From positions 20,205,228 to 20,269,227 of the forward strand of contig OY997595.1 in NCBI GenBank assembly GCA_963921825.1: a DNA stretch of 64,000 bases, written 5' to 3'. A program made the position numbers and the translations under genes. The DNA comes from Erodium maritimum. Its lineage: Eukaryota; Streptophyta; Magnoliopsida; Geraniales; Geraniaceae. The notes beneath the pieces were generated by a model. The model did no database searches and had not been told where the DNA came from. It saw nothing but the letters and a program-made list of their open reading frames with translations. This document shows positions 47,788 to 58,387 of this stretch, piece after piece. Every line of letters starts with the position of its first letter. Position 1 is the first letter of the stretch.

Positions 47788-47844
47788 TAGAGTATCGTGA
47801 ACTCAGATTTACAATAAAATGTCGTACCTTTCGTTAAAAAAATA

Positions 47845-47857
47845 TATATTATCTCTT
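47845..47857 (+). repeat. Right TSD of LINE-6
   Basis: TATATTATCTCTT, second copy, directly after the poly(A). Confidence 0.8.
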
Positions 47858-48244
47858 TATCATTAATTTTTAATTGTGAATTAAATCCTTTAGTCATTTT
47901 TTAAATTTAAATTATCAATTCTATTTTTTACATATTCTTTTCCGAAAAAAAAAATTCTTCTAATTTTCATTTATTATTTTTCAAACTTTTTTAATTAATT
48001 ATTTTAAATTTTCATTAACATTTAATTATTATGTATTACTTTTTTATTAATAATTTTATTCCTTAAATAAATCAAAACAATTAAAAATCATTTGTTTTTG
48101 AATGTTCGAGTTTGATGAAATGATGAATCAAATGTGAAGAGTTCGAGAAAATGATAGATTTCTGGAGAGTAGAATAGGTTAGACAAATTAACGTATATAG
48201 AATATTTAGTTGTTTAGTTTTACGATTATTTAATTATCCAATTC
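47858..48244. other. AT-rich spacer
   Basis: Low-complexity AT-rich DNA. Nothing recognised. Confidence 0.5.
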
Positions 48245-48256
48245 TTTTATTTATTT

Positions 48257-49120
48257 TTTGGAGCGAAAGGTGCAAATTTATTACTTAAAAACAATTACAT
48301 CATCGTGCAGCGGGGAACATACTCTTCGCCCACCAGAAGGTCAGTACTAGCGATCAATGGTTCACTAATCTTTTTAATATCAGAATCATCACAGACGGTA
48401 TGTTGACGTCCCTTGGACAACAATATCCTTTGAATATCAGAACCGTCACATACGGGATGTTGAAGCCCCTTGGGTATTGAAATAAGACGGTGAAGGGTTC
48501 TGTAGATCTTGCGGGACCTCGACGGTAATGGTGATGGTGGGAGGCAAAACATCTTCTTGGTCGGGCCAGTCCTCGATGCTCTCTTCCTAGAGAACTCCTT
48601 GATCCTCTGATCGATAGGCAATGATCCTGCAAAGACAAACTCAAATAGCATGAAAGAGACCCTTTTGATTAGCCAGAGCCATAATCGTGAAAGGGCACGA
48701 GGCGGTTGCGGCGGTGGAGGCCAGGGAGAAGGACGCGCCGGCTGCTGCAACACCAGTGACGTCTCTAGGGATGGATGCATCAGAGACGGCAACGACGTCA
48801 GAGGCGGCGACAACAGCAGGGGCGGCGGCAGCTTCAAGGACGACGATGGTAGCATCAGGGACGACGACTGTAGAGACGGAAACCCCCGGATTAGAGGGGA
48901 GACCGAAGTAGAACGGGAGGTGCTCCGTTGGTCGCGGGAGACGGCCAACTTCGCGGTGGCTAAAGACGGCTTGAAAGCAACCCTGGCAGAATTTTTTTTC
49001 GCAAGATCCAAAAAAAAGGTGCAAAGGAGAGGTTGGGAAGAAGAGAGAAGAACAATCATGGCATAGGCTGACAATTGTCATAGCCATAGCCTTGGAGGGG
49101 TGGACAGCGGCTCCAATTTT
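48257..49120 (-). mobile_element. Retroposon E, about 0.86 kb, probable 12-bp TSD
   Basis: TTTTATTTATTT lies at 48245-48256 and 49121-49132; because it is low-complexity the TSD is only probable. On the minus strand the insert ends TTTCGCTCCAAAAAA. It has long Ala/Ser/Val-rich frames without recognisable domains (49074-48295; 49087-48641), resembling the N-terminal low-complexity part of ORF1 proteins. A 57-bp direct repeat (AATATCAGAA..TCACA...GTTGA..CCCTTGG) starts at 48376 and 48433. Confidence 0.55.
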
Positions 49121-49441
49121 TTTTATTTATTTATAATCATTTATCACAATTTTGTTTATTATTAAGGGTAAAATTGTTATTTTGTCCCAACCATTTATGG
49201 GGTCAAAGTGAGTAAGGATGAAATCGTAATTTTATTCTCATTAAATACATGGCACATGGAGTCGCATGATTAATTGAATGAAATATTCTGTCCATTTTTG
49301 TTGACAGAATCACGTGATCAATATTTTAAGTATCGCATTTGTGATTTTAAAACGTTACGTAATACAATATTCGTGACCAATTATTCAAAATAAGTTTCAA
49401 TATTTAACCCAAGAATTTAATCGGTTCAAAGGTGAAACTCT

Positions 49442-49442
<1 letters not shown>

Positions 49443-49523
<81 letters not shown>
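49443..49523. repeat. (AAT)n microsatellite, 81 bp
   Basis: About 27 AAT/ATA units without interruption. The poly-Leu frame on the minus strand is an artefact. Confidence 0.97.
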
Positions 49524-50166
49524 GTAAATTTATAGAACTAAACATGTCGGTGTAAAAGCAGATGGAAGGAGAAAAAGGGTCAGTGTCATAGGAAGAGAAG
49601 AGCAGCCATGTTTTGTGACAGAGATTGATGAGAGGCTGGATAATTAAAACTAGGAGAAAAAATGGCCCACAATACAAAACTCACAGCAATTGTGGTGATC
49701 TGCAAAGAGAACCAGAAACGACCAAGCGATTCTGTGTCCAGTACTGATGGAGACCACCCATTGTTCCGCACATGAAGGCCATGTTACTCTTGCCCCCCAA
49801 CCTCACCTGTCAAGACCACATGGTAAAACACCAAATCCTCTAATCCATCTAGTTTTAGTAATCTTCATGAAAAACAGATCTTAAGCTGTTGAGATTTCAC
49901 TTAATAGACTAAAGCGCAAGTTCATGAATCCAAATCTTTTAATTTTATGGAAACGAATGATACACTCATGTTTCGGGGGTTTGCTGATACAGATTTGGAA
50001 TGTCAAGGAAAAAACGAATACAGAAATAAAAGAGAAGAGACTAAGGGGACAAAACTCTGCTGTGGGTAGAATACAGTTCGTCGTTACATTCTCATGTCAT
50101 TTGTGTTTATATGCTTTGAACCATTTTGAAGTAGAAATCTCCAAGATCAAAGCGAGTGATGTACAT
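49524..50166 (-). other. Region downstream of the YEATS gene (3' UTR candidate)
   Basis: Non-repetitive DNA of gene-like composition. A minus-strand frame at 49771-49586 (61 codons, with a hydrophobic stretch) and a 33-codon frame starting at 49793 exist, but neither shows a domain. The region may be the 3' UTR of the YEATS gene or the end of another transcript; it cannot be decided from sequence alone. Confidence 0.35.
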
Positions 50167-53093
50167 TTACTGGTCAGAGGTAGACTTCAACTGTTGCTGC
50201 TGTTGTTGCTGCTGCCCATCTATCATGCTTATCTGTCTTCTGAGTTTAGCAATGTGAGCTTGCACCTAAAACATCGAGACAATGCATGAGAACTTGTTGA
50301 TTCTGCATTTCTCCAAGAAAAACTGACAATGGTGTCTCTTCATCATGCTTTCTCCAAATGTTTATCTCTAATCCAGTAAGGAAATAAAAAACAAACAGTG
50401 TATTCCCATCATGTGACTAATTGGCCCAATATGATAAGTGGAGAAGAGCCCAATAAAATGGGAGAGGCGGGTTATGCAAGGAGAAGAGCAAAGAAATGGA
50501 TCCAGAGATTACATTTACGGGTTAGAGCTTAAGTCCTATCCCATCATCGTAAGAGAACAGTGATATGCCGTAGCTTATCAAAAGAAATGCGGAAATGTAG
50601 TAAAAAAAAGAGCACTTGGAAAATGGTAAATCAAAAGGCACCATAAGCTGAAACATACCTCATTAAATAGGCGAGGTGTAGGTAAACCATCTTATATAGT
50701 TCAATTTACCATTGCTATATTACTCTTCTTGGAGTTCTTACAGTTTACTCTGTAATAATCTCTTTTTAGCATCCAGTAACATGAAAGATATGTAGCTTGT
50801 CATAATGAACTATTGTGTTTGATGGAAAGTGAGTGTTGCTGAAACTGATGCACTACTAATGCAGAAATTCTAGGAGCTTATTTTTGTGCTTGGCTATTTT
50901 CACTATTTGTAATTTTTCTGGGGATAGAAAAAATAATTGTACCTAGCATATTCAAACAAATTTGATTTCCTTAGATAATGACAGTGTCATATTTTGGTTA
51001 CTTCCTTTCTCTACTATGGTTGCATTCCATTTGAATTCCAACATATTTATGTGGGGGAAAAAAAGAAATCTAGAAATAATTAGCAATGAAATTGGAAGCA
51101 TTGCATTGATACAAACCTGTTGGCGAGCCGCTGCAAGTTGCAACAGCTCATCCGCCTCCGAGAAATTCATGAACCAGTGATTGAGGGGATGATCTTTAGT
51201 GTCACCTCTCTTCCTTCTGCTTGCATCCTCAATAGGCACTACAAGTAGTCAGGTGGAAAATTAGCAAGGAAAGTTGGAGGAAGAGGTTCATACATAGCTT
51301 GGAATGTGAGTACAAACCAGGAGGAGGTAAAGTAAATCCAGCAGGTAATCTGGGCACTACAACAGCAGGATGATTCTGCACACGAGCAAAAAACCCCTCT
51401 GAGGGCTCCGTAAACACAACCTCGTCGTAATGTTCCACAACAACAGGCTTCTTTGTTGACATTTGACCCGATTCATCCTCTGGGTACAATTTCAAATGAT
51501 GATATCTGTAAAATATTATAGATACCAACAACTTAGTTTCATTTTTCACACAATGGAAAGGTTTTTCTAATGGTCAGATTCACTACCTCATTCATGCTAA
51601 AGACTACCTTGACATCATCTTCTTGCCATGTTTTTAGTTCTAACTCAATTATTTGGAGATCCGCATGACATAACAATTTGTTGAATAAGGAACTAATAAA
51701 GGAGTTGTAAAGAAGGTAAATTGGAATGAAAACCATTTTCTACATTGTTGATCCGCCAACTGGAAGCTAATGAGGGTCTTAATATTGTTTTTTCAAGTCA
51801 TGCAAACTGATTTAGCAGGAAAAATATGATATTGGATAGTTCTGAGAGAAGTAACTCAAACAAAGCCTGTTGACAAAAAAAAAAAAAAATCTAATTCAAG
51901 TGGTATAGTCAATCTATTTTTGTTTTATATTTGAGACCCATTGATCACGCTTTTCAAATTTTGTGTAATACTTCAAGAATGCAAAAAGTTCATGCTTAAC
52001 AATTGCTGGCTAAACATCATTGTTTGCCGAATAGTTTCAGTAAATAAACCAGAAGAAAAATAGCAACTCACAGGTTCAGTGGCTTATCACATGCATCATT
52101 TTGAAAATATAGTGTAATGGCGATTTCAAATTCACCCCATCCTGATTCTGATAATTCAAATGGCGGTGACTCCACAACCCTTGTGGGGTTATTGAAACTG
52201 GAATGGAGCTGAAATACAGCACGCTTTATCACTACACCTAGATCTTCATTTGTTGCCCCACGAACATAGACAGTCCACTTATGAGATTGATACCTATAAA
52301 GAAAGTCAAATTTGAAAAATAAGAATTCACTCAAACAAGTAACAGAAACATCGAGGAAACTTTACTTTACAGTACATACTCGCTTGCCTTTTTGCCAAGC
52401 CAGAATGCAACATTACCATATACTAGCGGAACACTGATCTCAACATCTTTGAGTTTTTTACTCACACTCTGCAGAGAAGCCAAGACCAACAGTTCAGTGG
52501 GAAATGAGTACCTTAGTATCAAACCCAATTTGACTAATTTTGGGATGATTACAACTATTTCTAGCAGCATTGAACATCACGACCTCCCAAACGGGCACAT
52601 GAGTTAACAGTCAAGAGAAAAGAGCACTAGAACTTCAACAACCAATCTTTAAACAGGGTTTATAGTCTAGAGTTCAAATATTGCATCTAATAATTGTTTC
52701 TGGTTTCTGGTTTCTGGGTAAGATAATTTTTTAATTAATTATAAAAACCCATGATCGTTTCAAGTTAGAACCTGATGGAGATATTATCTACAGGATTGAA
52801 CATAAAAGCAAATGAATACTAGTACCACCAAAAAAAACAATACTTTAACCAATACAAGGCACTTTCAGACAACATATATAGTTTCAGGTTCTGAGAATCA
52901 AAACATTAAAAAAAACACTTTTGAGCGATTCCTTAAAAGGGTAATTTTCCAAATTTGAATCCAACAACAATAGCATTACCTTCTTGTCATTGTCATCGGA
53001 CTTGCCCATTTTCGTGCGAATTGATTTCGGTGTCGGTCCATTAATGTCCGACTGATCAGAGCCGTGCATTTTCGAAGATGAAGTGTTTGTCAT
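50167..53093 (-). CDS. YAF9A: YEATS-domain protein, YAF9/GAS41/TAF14b type, 277 aa, six exons
   Basis: The product is a nuclear histone-acyl-lysine reader shared by the SWR1 (H2A.Z loading) and NuA4 (histone acetylation) complexes. Coding exons: 53093-52980, 52468-52380, 52293-52072, 51505-51318, 51238-51117 and 50265-50167 (834 bp); all introns are GT-AG and phases match. The YEATS domain spans about residues 45-185 ([62 protein letters not shown] at 118-125). [14 protein letters not shown] follows. The C-terminal coiled coil is about 230-262 ([20 protein letters not shown]), then eight Gln. The start MTNTSSSK matches the family; the frame is open upstream to 53336, but ATTATGACA is preceded by TTTCAG, suggesting a 5' UTR intron. 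No damage seen. Confidence 0.93.
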
Positions 53094-53369
53094 AATCTGA
53101 AACGCACATGCAATCAACAGGATCTTCTTCTCTCCAGAATCAAATTGGGGATCGGAAGAGCTAGGGTTTTTCTCGGCTAAACTGCAAGGTCCGACCTTGG
53201 GGTTTTCTACAAGCATTACCATCCGACATCGTTTTATGCTTGACGTTTGAATATCTAAACCGAGCACGACATGAAGGGTATTTAAGTCATTCTCGTGTCC
53301 TAAAACTAAACGAGGATGGGCGTTGCAATCTGCCACCTTAAGTATCCAATCAGTTCAAGCCCCTTCCTT

Positions 53370-53385
53370 TGTTCTTCTCTTTGTC
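53370..53385 (+). repeat. Left TSD of the 1.54-kb retroposon
   Basis: TGTTCTTCTCTTTGTC, repeated at 54926-54941. Confidence 0.88.
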
Positions 53386-54925
53386 TTTTTTTTTTATCAG
53401 CAATTTTTTTTAATAAAAACCAACGTTTTCAAAATGAAAATTGAAGGTCAAGGGCATAGCCCTCATAACGATTACAACTAACAGAGCATCCCAGCAGAAT
53501 CTCAAACTAAACAACAACAACAAGGGTCTAACAACAACCTATACCCAGATTTTTCTTAATTGAAGCAAACAAGTTAAACAACAAGAAACATGCCTACACA
53601 ACAGAACAAACAGGGGCCAAGCCCAACCAAAACACTACAAAAGGGCAATGAGGCCCAACCAGGGCACCAGGCCCAAACATAACAGACCAACAGAGAAGAA
53701 AAAAGACCTAATTGCTAACAGAAGAACGTCTCGAGCCCCACGCCCACCAAAGACCGAGTGACGGACGTCCGGCCTTCAAACTTCTCGGAAATGAAGAACC
53801 ACTCTCCGAGCACCACCGCCGGAGAAAACTGAACCAAACCGGTCCAAAACAAATACAGAGAGAGAAGTGAAGGTCCAAAACTGGCCCGAGCAGTAGCAAG
53901 AGGAGGTCAGGAACTCAAGTTATCAACCAAAATAGCAATTAGGCCCAAGAACAGATCCCACCCCCAGCACCAACCACCAAGCCGAACCACAGCACCACAA
54001 CTCCAGCACACCAGATGTAAAATCACCAACCCCAGCCAACAACCACTACCCAAAGGTACCGAAACGGTACCTCCCAACCGGCCAACACCGATTGCAACCC
54101 AAAAGGGGGGGGGGGGGCAGGACGACTACACCCAAACCACAGATCACCCCGTTAATCCCCACACAACAAAACCTAGAAATTCCTCAACCAAAGCCCAAGG
54201 CTTAAAACCCCTCACGGTGGCCAACCCCGACCGTGAGGTCCCGCCCAAAAATGGAAACGGGAAATAAAGTACTAATAGGATGTGAGGTATAGAGGCTAAA
54301 GGAGAGATAATATGGAGGACTGGAGGAGAGAAATCATACCAAAGTAGTGAGCCCTCCCGTCCCAGTAGAAGTCGTGGGGATGGGAATTTCAGAACATACC
54401 CACCACCAAAGGCCCCAACGAAGCTCCAGCCGCAACGAAACCAAGAAAAGAAACCCTTCCCACAAACGGTGTAGTCGAAGCAGCATCAACAATGAAACAA
54501 GCTCTTCCAAAGATGTAAAGGAGGCGTGCATGGCCGCAAATGAGGTTGACCTGAAACGGGGCTCGAGGGCCGCGACCATCTCCACCGGAATCGGTGGAGA
54601 AGAGTCTCCCACTCACGGATCTACGAAGCACCGCGCCGCCCGGAGAGGGTAAAGACCAGAAACGAAGGAAAACTGACCATCGCGAGTAGATCTGAGATCT
54701 ACAAAAGTATATCTGAGAAACGAGACAGAAGAGGGGGAAGTGGGTGAAGGAGGGTAAGGAAAGGGGAAGAAAGGAGGGGCGAAGGAACTTGCCGCCGACG
54801 ACCTCTAGATCGAAAGTGACGACCTGAGTGGTCATCGGCGACAGAAACGGGATCGGGGCTAGGGTTTGGTGAGGAACGCTTTTAGAGAGAGAGGGGGCTA
54901 GAGAGAGAGGCTCTCGTTGAGGTCC
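53386..54925 (-). mobile_element. 1.54-kb non-autonomous retroposon, 16-bp TSD
   Basis: The insert sits about 290 bp upstream of the YEATS start codon. On the minus strand it begins GGACCTCAACGAGAGCC, has a CT-rich leader and a CGCCGATGACCACTCAGG context, and ends in TTGCTGATAAAAAAAAAA, the LINE-1-type tail. Its longest frame (from about 54845 downwards, MTTQVVTFDLEVVGGKF) has no domain I recognise. There is no RT. A 13-G run lies at 54105-54117. Long TSD and tail show LINE-machinery insertion. Confidence 0.85.
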
Positions 54926-55330
54926 TGTTCTTCTCTTTGTCATAACTTGTAATTTCCTTATTCGTTGTTGTAGCAATAACTGAAACAATGACACACTGCA
55001 AATGTAATACAAGTAGCACCTCAATTGCTTACTGATTCGTGTCTCTTATTCTAGCTGAAGCAAAACAGAAATTTAACAATTTACAAGATAAAAGCCTGAG
55101 ATCAGAACTAACCTAACTAAGCTAGGATTTATTTACCTAGCTAAGGATAAAAACAAAAGGGAAAATTTCAATGTAATACTTTTTTTTATCATCGCAGAGA
55201 ATTTATCAAAAATATACTCTCCAAGAAAGAAAGCATCTCAAGAAGAGGCGGATTTAAGGGGGTTTAGGGTATGCCACAGCATACCCTGCCCCAAGAAAAT
55301 TGTATATAACTGTAGAGCTTTCATATATCT

Positions 55331-55390
55331 TCGATTTGGTATTTTACGGACCTAAATCGGAGTTCGTATGAAGAAGTTATGGTCATTTGA
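55331..55390 (+). repeat. 60-bp segment duplicated inside the hAT-like MITE
   Basis: GATTTGGTATTTTACGGACC...GAAGTTATGGTCATTTGA here resembles GATTTGACATATTACGGGCC...AAAGTTATGTCATTTGA at 56144-56203, about three quarters identical, same orientation. Confidence 0.7.
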
Positions 55391-55747
55391 GAATCTGTTG
55401 CGTGTATAACCTCATTGTACTTGAAAACGCTCTTTTTACACTCCAAATGTCTATTACACTTTTCAAAAATCTTATTCACAGCTTTTTGTACGTTATATTT
55501 TAAAAAGTTAGATGTAAGACATAATAGTACAAGGATATGCATTTATAAATATTTATAGTTATTGACAATAAAGTAGTTTCAACTCATTTTTAAAAGAAAT
55601 CATGTCTCATATTATATCATTTACGTTATTATATACGTCGTATGACTGATTATATGTTTTTTAGAGTGCTTTGCCCATGACGGGCCAAACAATGTATGGT
55701 TGATCGTTCGACTTGCACAACCTATATGCGTTCATGTATTGTATTTT

Positions 55748-56081
55748 TTTTGGATAAGCCCGAAAAAATTTATTAAGAAAAAAATTATATCCAAGCAGGA
55801 TCTAACCAAAAACAACCATTACAAGAGAGCTCTCAGCATGAGCTGCGGGAACAAACCCGAAACAAAACAAAAAGGAACACTAAATCACCCGTCAGTAGTC
55901 CACTCTTTACCTTCCGAAGTCAAAGTCGAATCGTCAAAGGTTTTGGCTGCATGAGCAAGCTGAGCAGCTTGAGTTTGTACACAGCTTGAGCGGAAACTAT
56001 TGTCAGTATTCTGAGAGATCTGCTTCCCAATGTACACGAGATTTATAAATCTCTCTCGACTCATAGAATGGGTTGATTTGA
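55748..56081 (-). mobile_element. 334-bp retroposon nested in the MITE, 15-bp TSD
   Basis: CATGTATTGTATTTT lies at 55733-55747 and 56082-56096. The insert shows a T run on its left and TTGGATAAGCCCGAAAAAAT, so it is in minus orientation. No domain-bearing frame is seen. It is the youngest layer of this nest. Confidence 0.88.
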
Positions 56082-56639
56082 CATGTATTGTATTTTATAG
56101 ATGAAATTTCTTCATAAAAATTATAGATATGTGAATTTCATTTGATTTGACATATTACGGGCCCAAATCGAAACTTGTATGAGAAAGTTATGTCATTTGA
56201 TAAACCGATTAAATTCCAACACTTCTTAAACCGAATTTGATTTTTTATACATTTTATCATTATCGGTGCCGTACCCTAAATGAATAATCTGGATCCGCCT
56301 CTGATCTCAAGTCGAAACCAAATAACAACGATTACAGAGGAGCTCCCGACAATAGAGCTTAAAGACGATAGATTTTAAAACCAAATGAAAAGAGTAGTCC
56401 CAAAAAAAAACTAGAAAAAAGAGAAAAAAAAAATACAAAGTTAATTGCTAGTCTCCTTAATGTCAGAAAAAGAGGTTTTTAAGGACCGATTGGCCGCCTG
56501 AATCACAAAGTTAACTACATTCTACGATCTGTCCATCTCCACCAGAATTAGCACGCTTAGTCCCGAACAAAAAAGTCCCCGTGTTTTCAAACTGAACATT
56601 CACAGGTGTTGTCCGTCCTATACTCTATTCCCCCACCGA

Positions 56640-56830
56640 AGTTGACATGGGCCGTGCAAAAGCTACAAACAAAATATGTCCGTCGACCTTATAACCGTTA
56701 TAGGTTTCCACCGCCATATTTGCAACTGACGCCGAAGCAAACTTGAGAAAACCAAACAATTTGCCTCCTCTGTTCGGGCGTCTCAGAACAGAGCCCGAAA
56801 TGACTTCGCCACTGTGGATGGTCTAATGGA
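56640..56830 (-). pseudogene. RRM fragment of a LINE-type ORF1
   Basis: The minus strand encodes RRPNRGGKLFGFLKFASASV, then MAVETYNGYKVDGHILFVAFARP. FGFLKFAS occupies the RNP1 position and the following YNGYKVDGHILFVAFA fits the C-terminal part of an RRM. The arrangement closely resembles the RRM of LINE-4 ORF1 (GFAFVRS...VKVKGYTLFVALD). The upstream half is out of frame. A decayed host RRM gene is the less likely alternative. Confidence 0.6.
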
Positions 56831-56962
56831 TGTGGCAATGTATCCTTTCAGGAATTGTTCTCCGATTCAACAATCTTCCCCTGATGCTTACGCTTTTCAA
56901 CATTAATCAAACTTTTCTTACCTCCATCATTGTTGTCTTCGCTCTGTATTTTGGGATCCTCA

Positions 56963-58240
56963 TTTTTTTTACTAAAAGGTGCATATTTCATTAATTATAA
57001 AAAAGAGGCATCATACTGTATAGAGCCCTAGAAAGTCTCTTTACAAAAAACTATGAGACAAATGAACTGTTACAACCGGTGTTGGAAGAGCCATAAAGGC
57101 GAACGAAAAGTAAATCTAAACTATAGCGAAATCACTGATTGCTGCTAAAGGTGTTGCCTAGACGCTGCATTCTCTGTAGAGTACGACCAAACCTGCGAAC
57201 AATGGTTTTAAAAGGAGGCAAATCTCTGATTAGGGACCCCTCCCAAGGCCAATCCCTGGAGCATTGGATTCCTTTCATTCTTGTTGATGGGACTACTTCC
57301 CCACCCTAGCCTGATCCACCCGAGGGCTCCCCAGGAGAGCCCCTCTTTATTCCTCCCATAGCATCCCCCTCTCTAGCTTTACGCTCAAAACTACATCCAA
57401 GCGGAGCAAGGCGTAGACCGATGATACCCTTTCTATTATAGAGTTAGCCGATTGTCATGTTTTTCCAACCTGGATCTCCTTTTCTAGCCTGGACACTTGG
57501 CCGAGGTCCTGTACCCTTAGGTATAGTGCTTGAAGATACAATTGGGGCCTTTCCATCATACAAGGCGCCCTTAGGTATAATGCTTGGAGATAAGCGACCA
57601 TCCTTCTCCCAATCAGTTTCATATAGCTGCACATTACGGTCCTTCTGATATTCCAACATAGATGAATCAAACCATAAAGTAAGACTAACCTTTTACTTGT
57701 AGTCTTGAATCAAATGGCCTATCATCCCATAGTTGTAGCAAAACACTTGTAGCTTCTTGTAGGTGAGAGAGACGTGGATCGGATCCGAGAATTCCTTAAA
57801 TCGTAGCAGGAGTTGATGATGTGGAGGGTGCTCCACGAGATGCCGGGGTCCTCTTCTTTTATTTTTATTTTTGTTCTCATAGTACTTATACACTAAATGT
57901 ATTATTTTAGAATTACAAAATATGCTGTACGGTAATAGGTTTAGAAGATGTATGTGAAACTGAATGCTAGTCTCATGCCAACAATTCCCAAACATGCAAG
58001 TCCATGCAAACTGAATCATCTTCTTTAGCCTAATATGATTCTCCACGACCTAAACTCATCCATTGCGACTCTAACATCTTGCTTGAACTTCAAACAACCT
58101 AACCCACTGCGGGTGAGCCATCAAGCTCACGGAGTACCGCACCCCGACCACAACATTCTTTTCCTTGGCCAAGTTCACAGCCTTTTTTCTGGCTTCTCTT
58201 TTGTGACATCCACAATGACTTCAATAACTCCATTTGACTC
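56963..58240 (-). mobile_element. Retroposon C: third ORF1-only copy, truncated
   Basis: The minus-strand tail is CACCTTTTAGTAAAAAAAA (T run 56963-56970), as in retroposon A. Reading right to left it encodes RHLVEHPPHHQLLLRF and VSLTYKKLQVFCYNYGMIGH (57840-57693). These correspond to HLVEHPLKRGLVLSS and VDLTYTKLLNFYFNCGRIGH of retroposon A; the first knuckle Cys is Tyr-flanked and the last is lost. Near 57270-57180 comes RDWPWEGS, the family C-terminal motif. An AT-rich piece (57850-58020) interrupts it. The right boundary against the gypsy LTR is approximate. Confidence 0.6.
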
Positions 58241-58371
58241 GTGTTACTAGTTAAGTTGACTTGGAACTAATTTCAGAGATTTATGACGTTTTAAATTTAC
58301 TTTAATTATTATTTTATTGTCAATTTAGTTCACGTCTCGAGTCCGGTCAAAACCGGATTTGGGGCGTGACA
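58241..58371 (+). repeat. Truncated 5' LTR end of the gypsy element
   Basis: It ends CTCGAGTCCGGTCAAAACCG...GGGGCGTGACA, like the solo LTR at 4669. The left part is missing, replaced by retroposon C. Confidence 0.7.
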
Positions 58372-58374
58372 ATT

Positions 58375-58387
58375 TGGTATCAGAGCC
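58375..58387 (+). promoter_or_regulatory. Primer-binding site of the gypsy element
   Basis: TGGTATCAGAGCC, three bases after the LTR end. Confidence 0.9.

Larger units (their letters stand above)
34626..47844 (+). mobile_element. LINE-6: plus-strand LINE split by a copia element
   Basis: The 13-bp TSDs at 34613-34625 and 47845-47857 enclose a LINE whose endonuclease region is interrupted by the copia element 35918-44378. After subtraction it is about 4.75 kb. It carries a Pro-rich leader frame, the endonuclease, RT, zf-RVT and a C-terminal RNase H domain. The 3' end is ACAATAAAATGTCGTACC...TTAAAAAAA. I see no DUF4283, RRM or CCHC ORF1, unlike the other LINEs. Many stops and frameshifts are present. 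Confidence 0.88.
55243..56303. mobile_element. 1.06-kb hAT-like MITE, TSD ATCTCAAG
   Basis: The 8-bp duplication ATCTCAAG flanks the element at 55235-55242 and 56304-56311. Termini AAGAGGCGGAT and CAGAGGCGGAT (inverted) match except for the first base, and a second pair, TTTAGGGTATGCCACAG / TTTAGGGTACGGCACCG, follows further in. No transposase is encoded. A 334-bp retroposon is nested inside. Two internal direct copies of a 60-bp segment are present. Confidence 0.88.
55182..56960 (-). mobile_element. Retroposon F: RRM-coding, split by a hAT-like MITE
   Basis: A T run at about 55183-55190 followed by ATCATCGCAGAGAATTTATC marks a minus-strand tail. The sequence breaks at the MITE (55243-56303) and resumes at 56312 with TCGAAACCAAATAACAACG. 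Further right, an RRM is encoded. The tail and RRM resemble an internally deleted LINE of the LINE-4 (RRM) type. No RT or endonuclease remains. Its right (5') end is unclear, because retroposon C starts at 56963. Confidence 0.5.

Noticed and set aside
48295-49074. 259-codon minus-strand frame as a host gene
   Set aside because: Low-complexity Ser/Pro/Leu composition, inside a probable retroposon with a direct repeat; no domain.
49441-49677. Minus-strand frame with a long poly-Leu run
   Set aside because: Translation of the (AAT)n microsatellite joined to unrelated sequence.
49586-49771. 61-codon minus-strand frame with a hydrophobic segment, possible small membrane protein
   Set aside because: No recognisable family and no supporting signals; could equally be 3' UTR of the YEATS gene.
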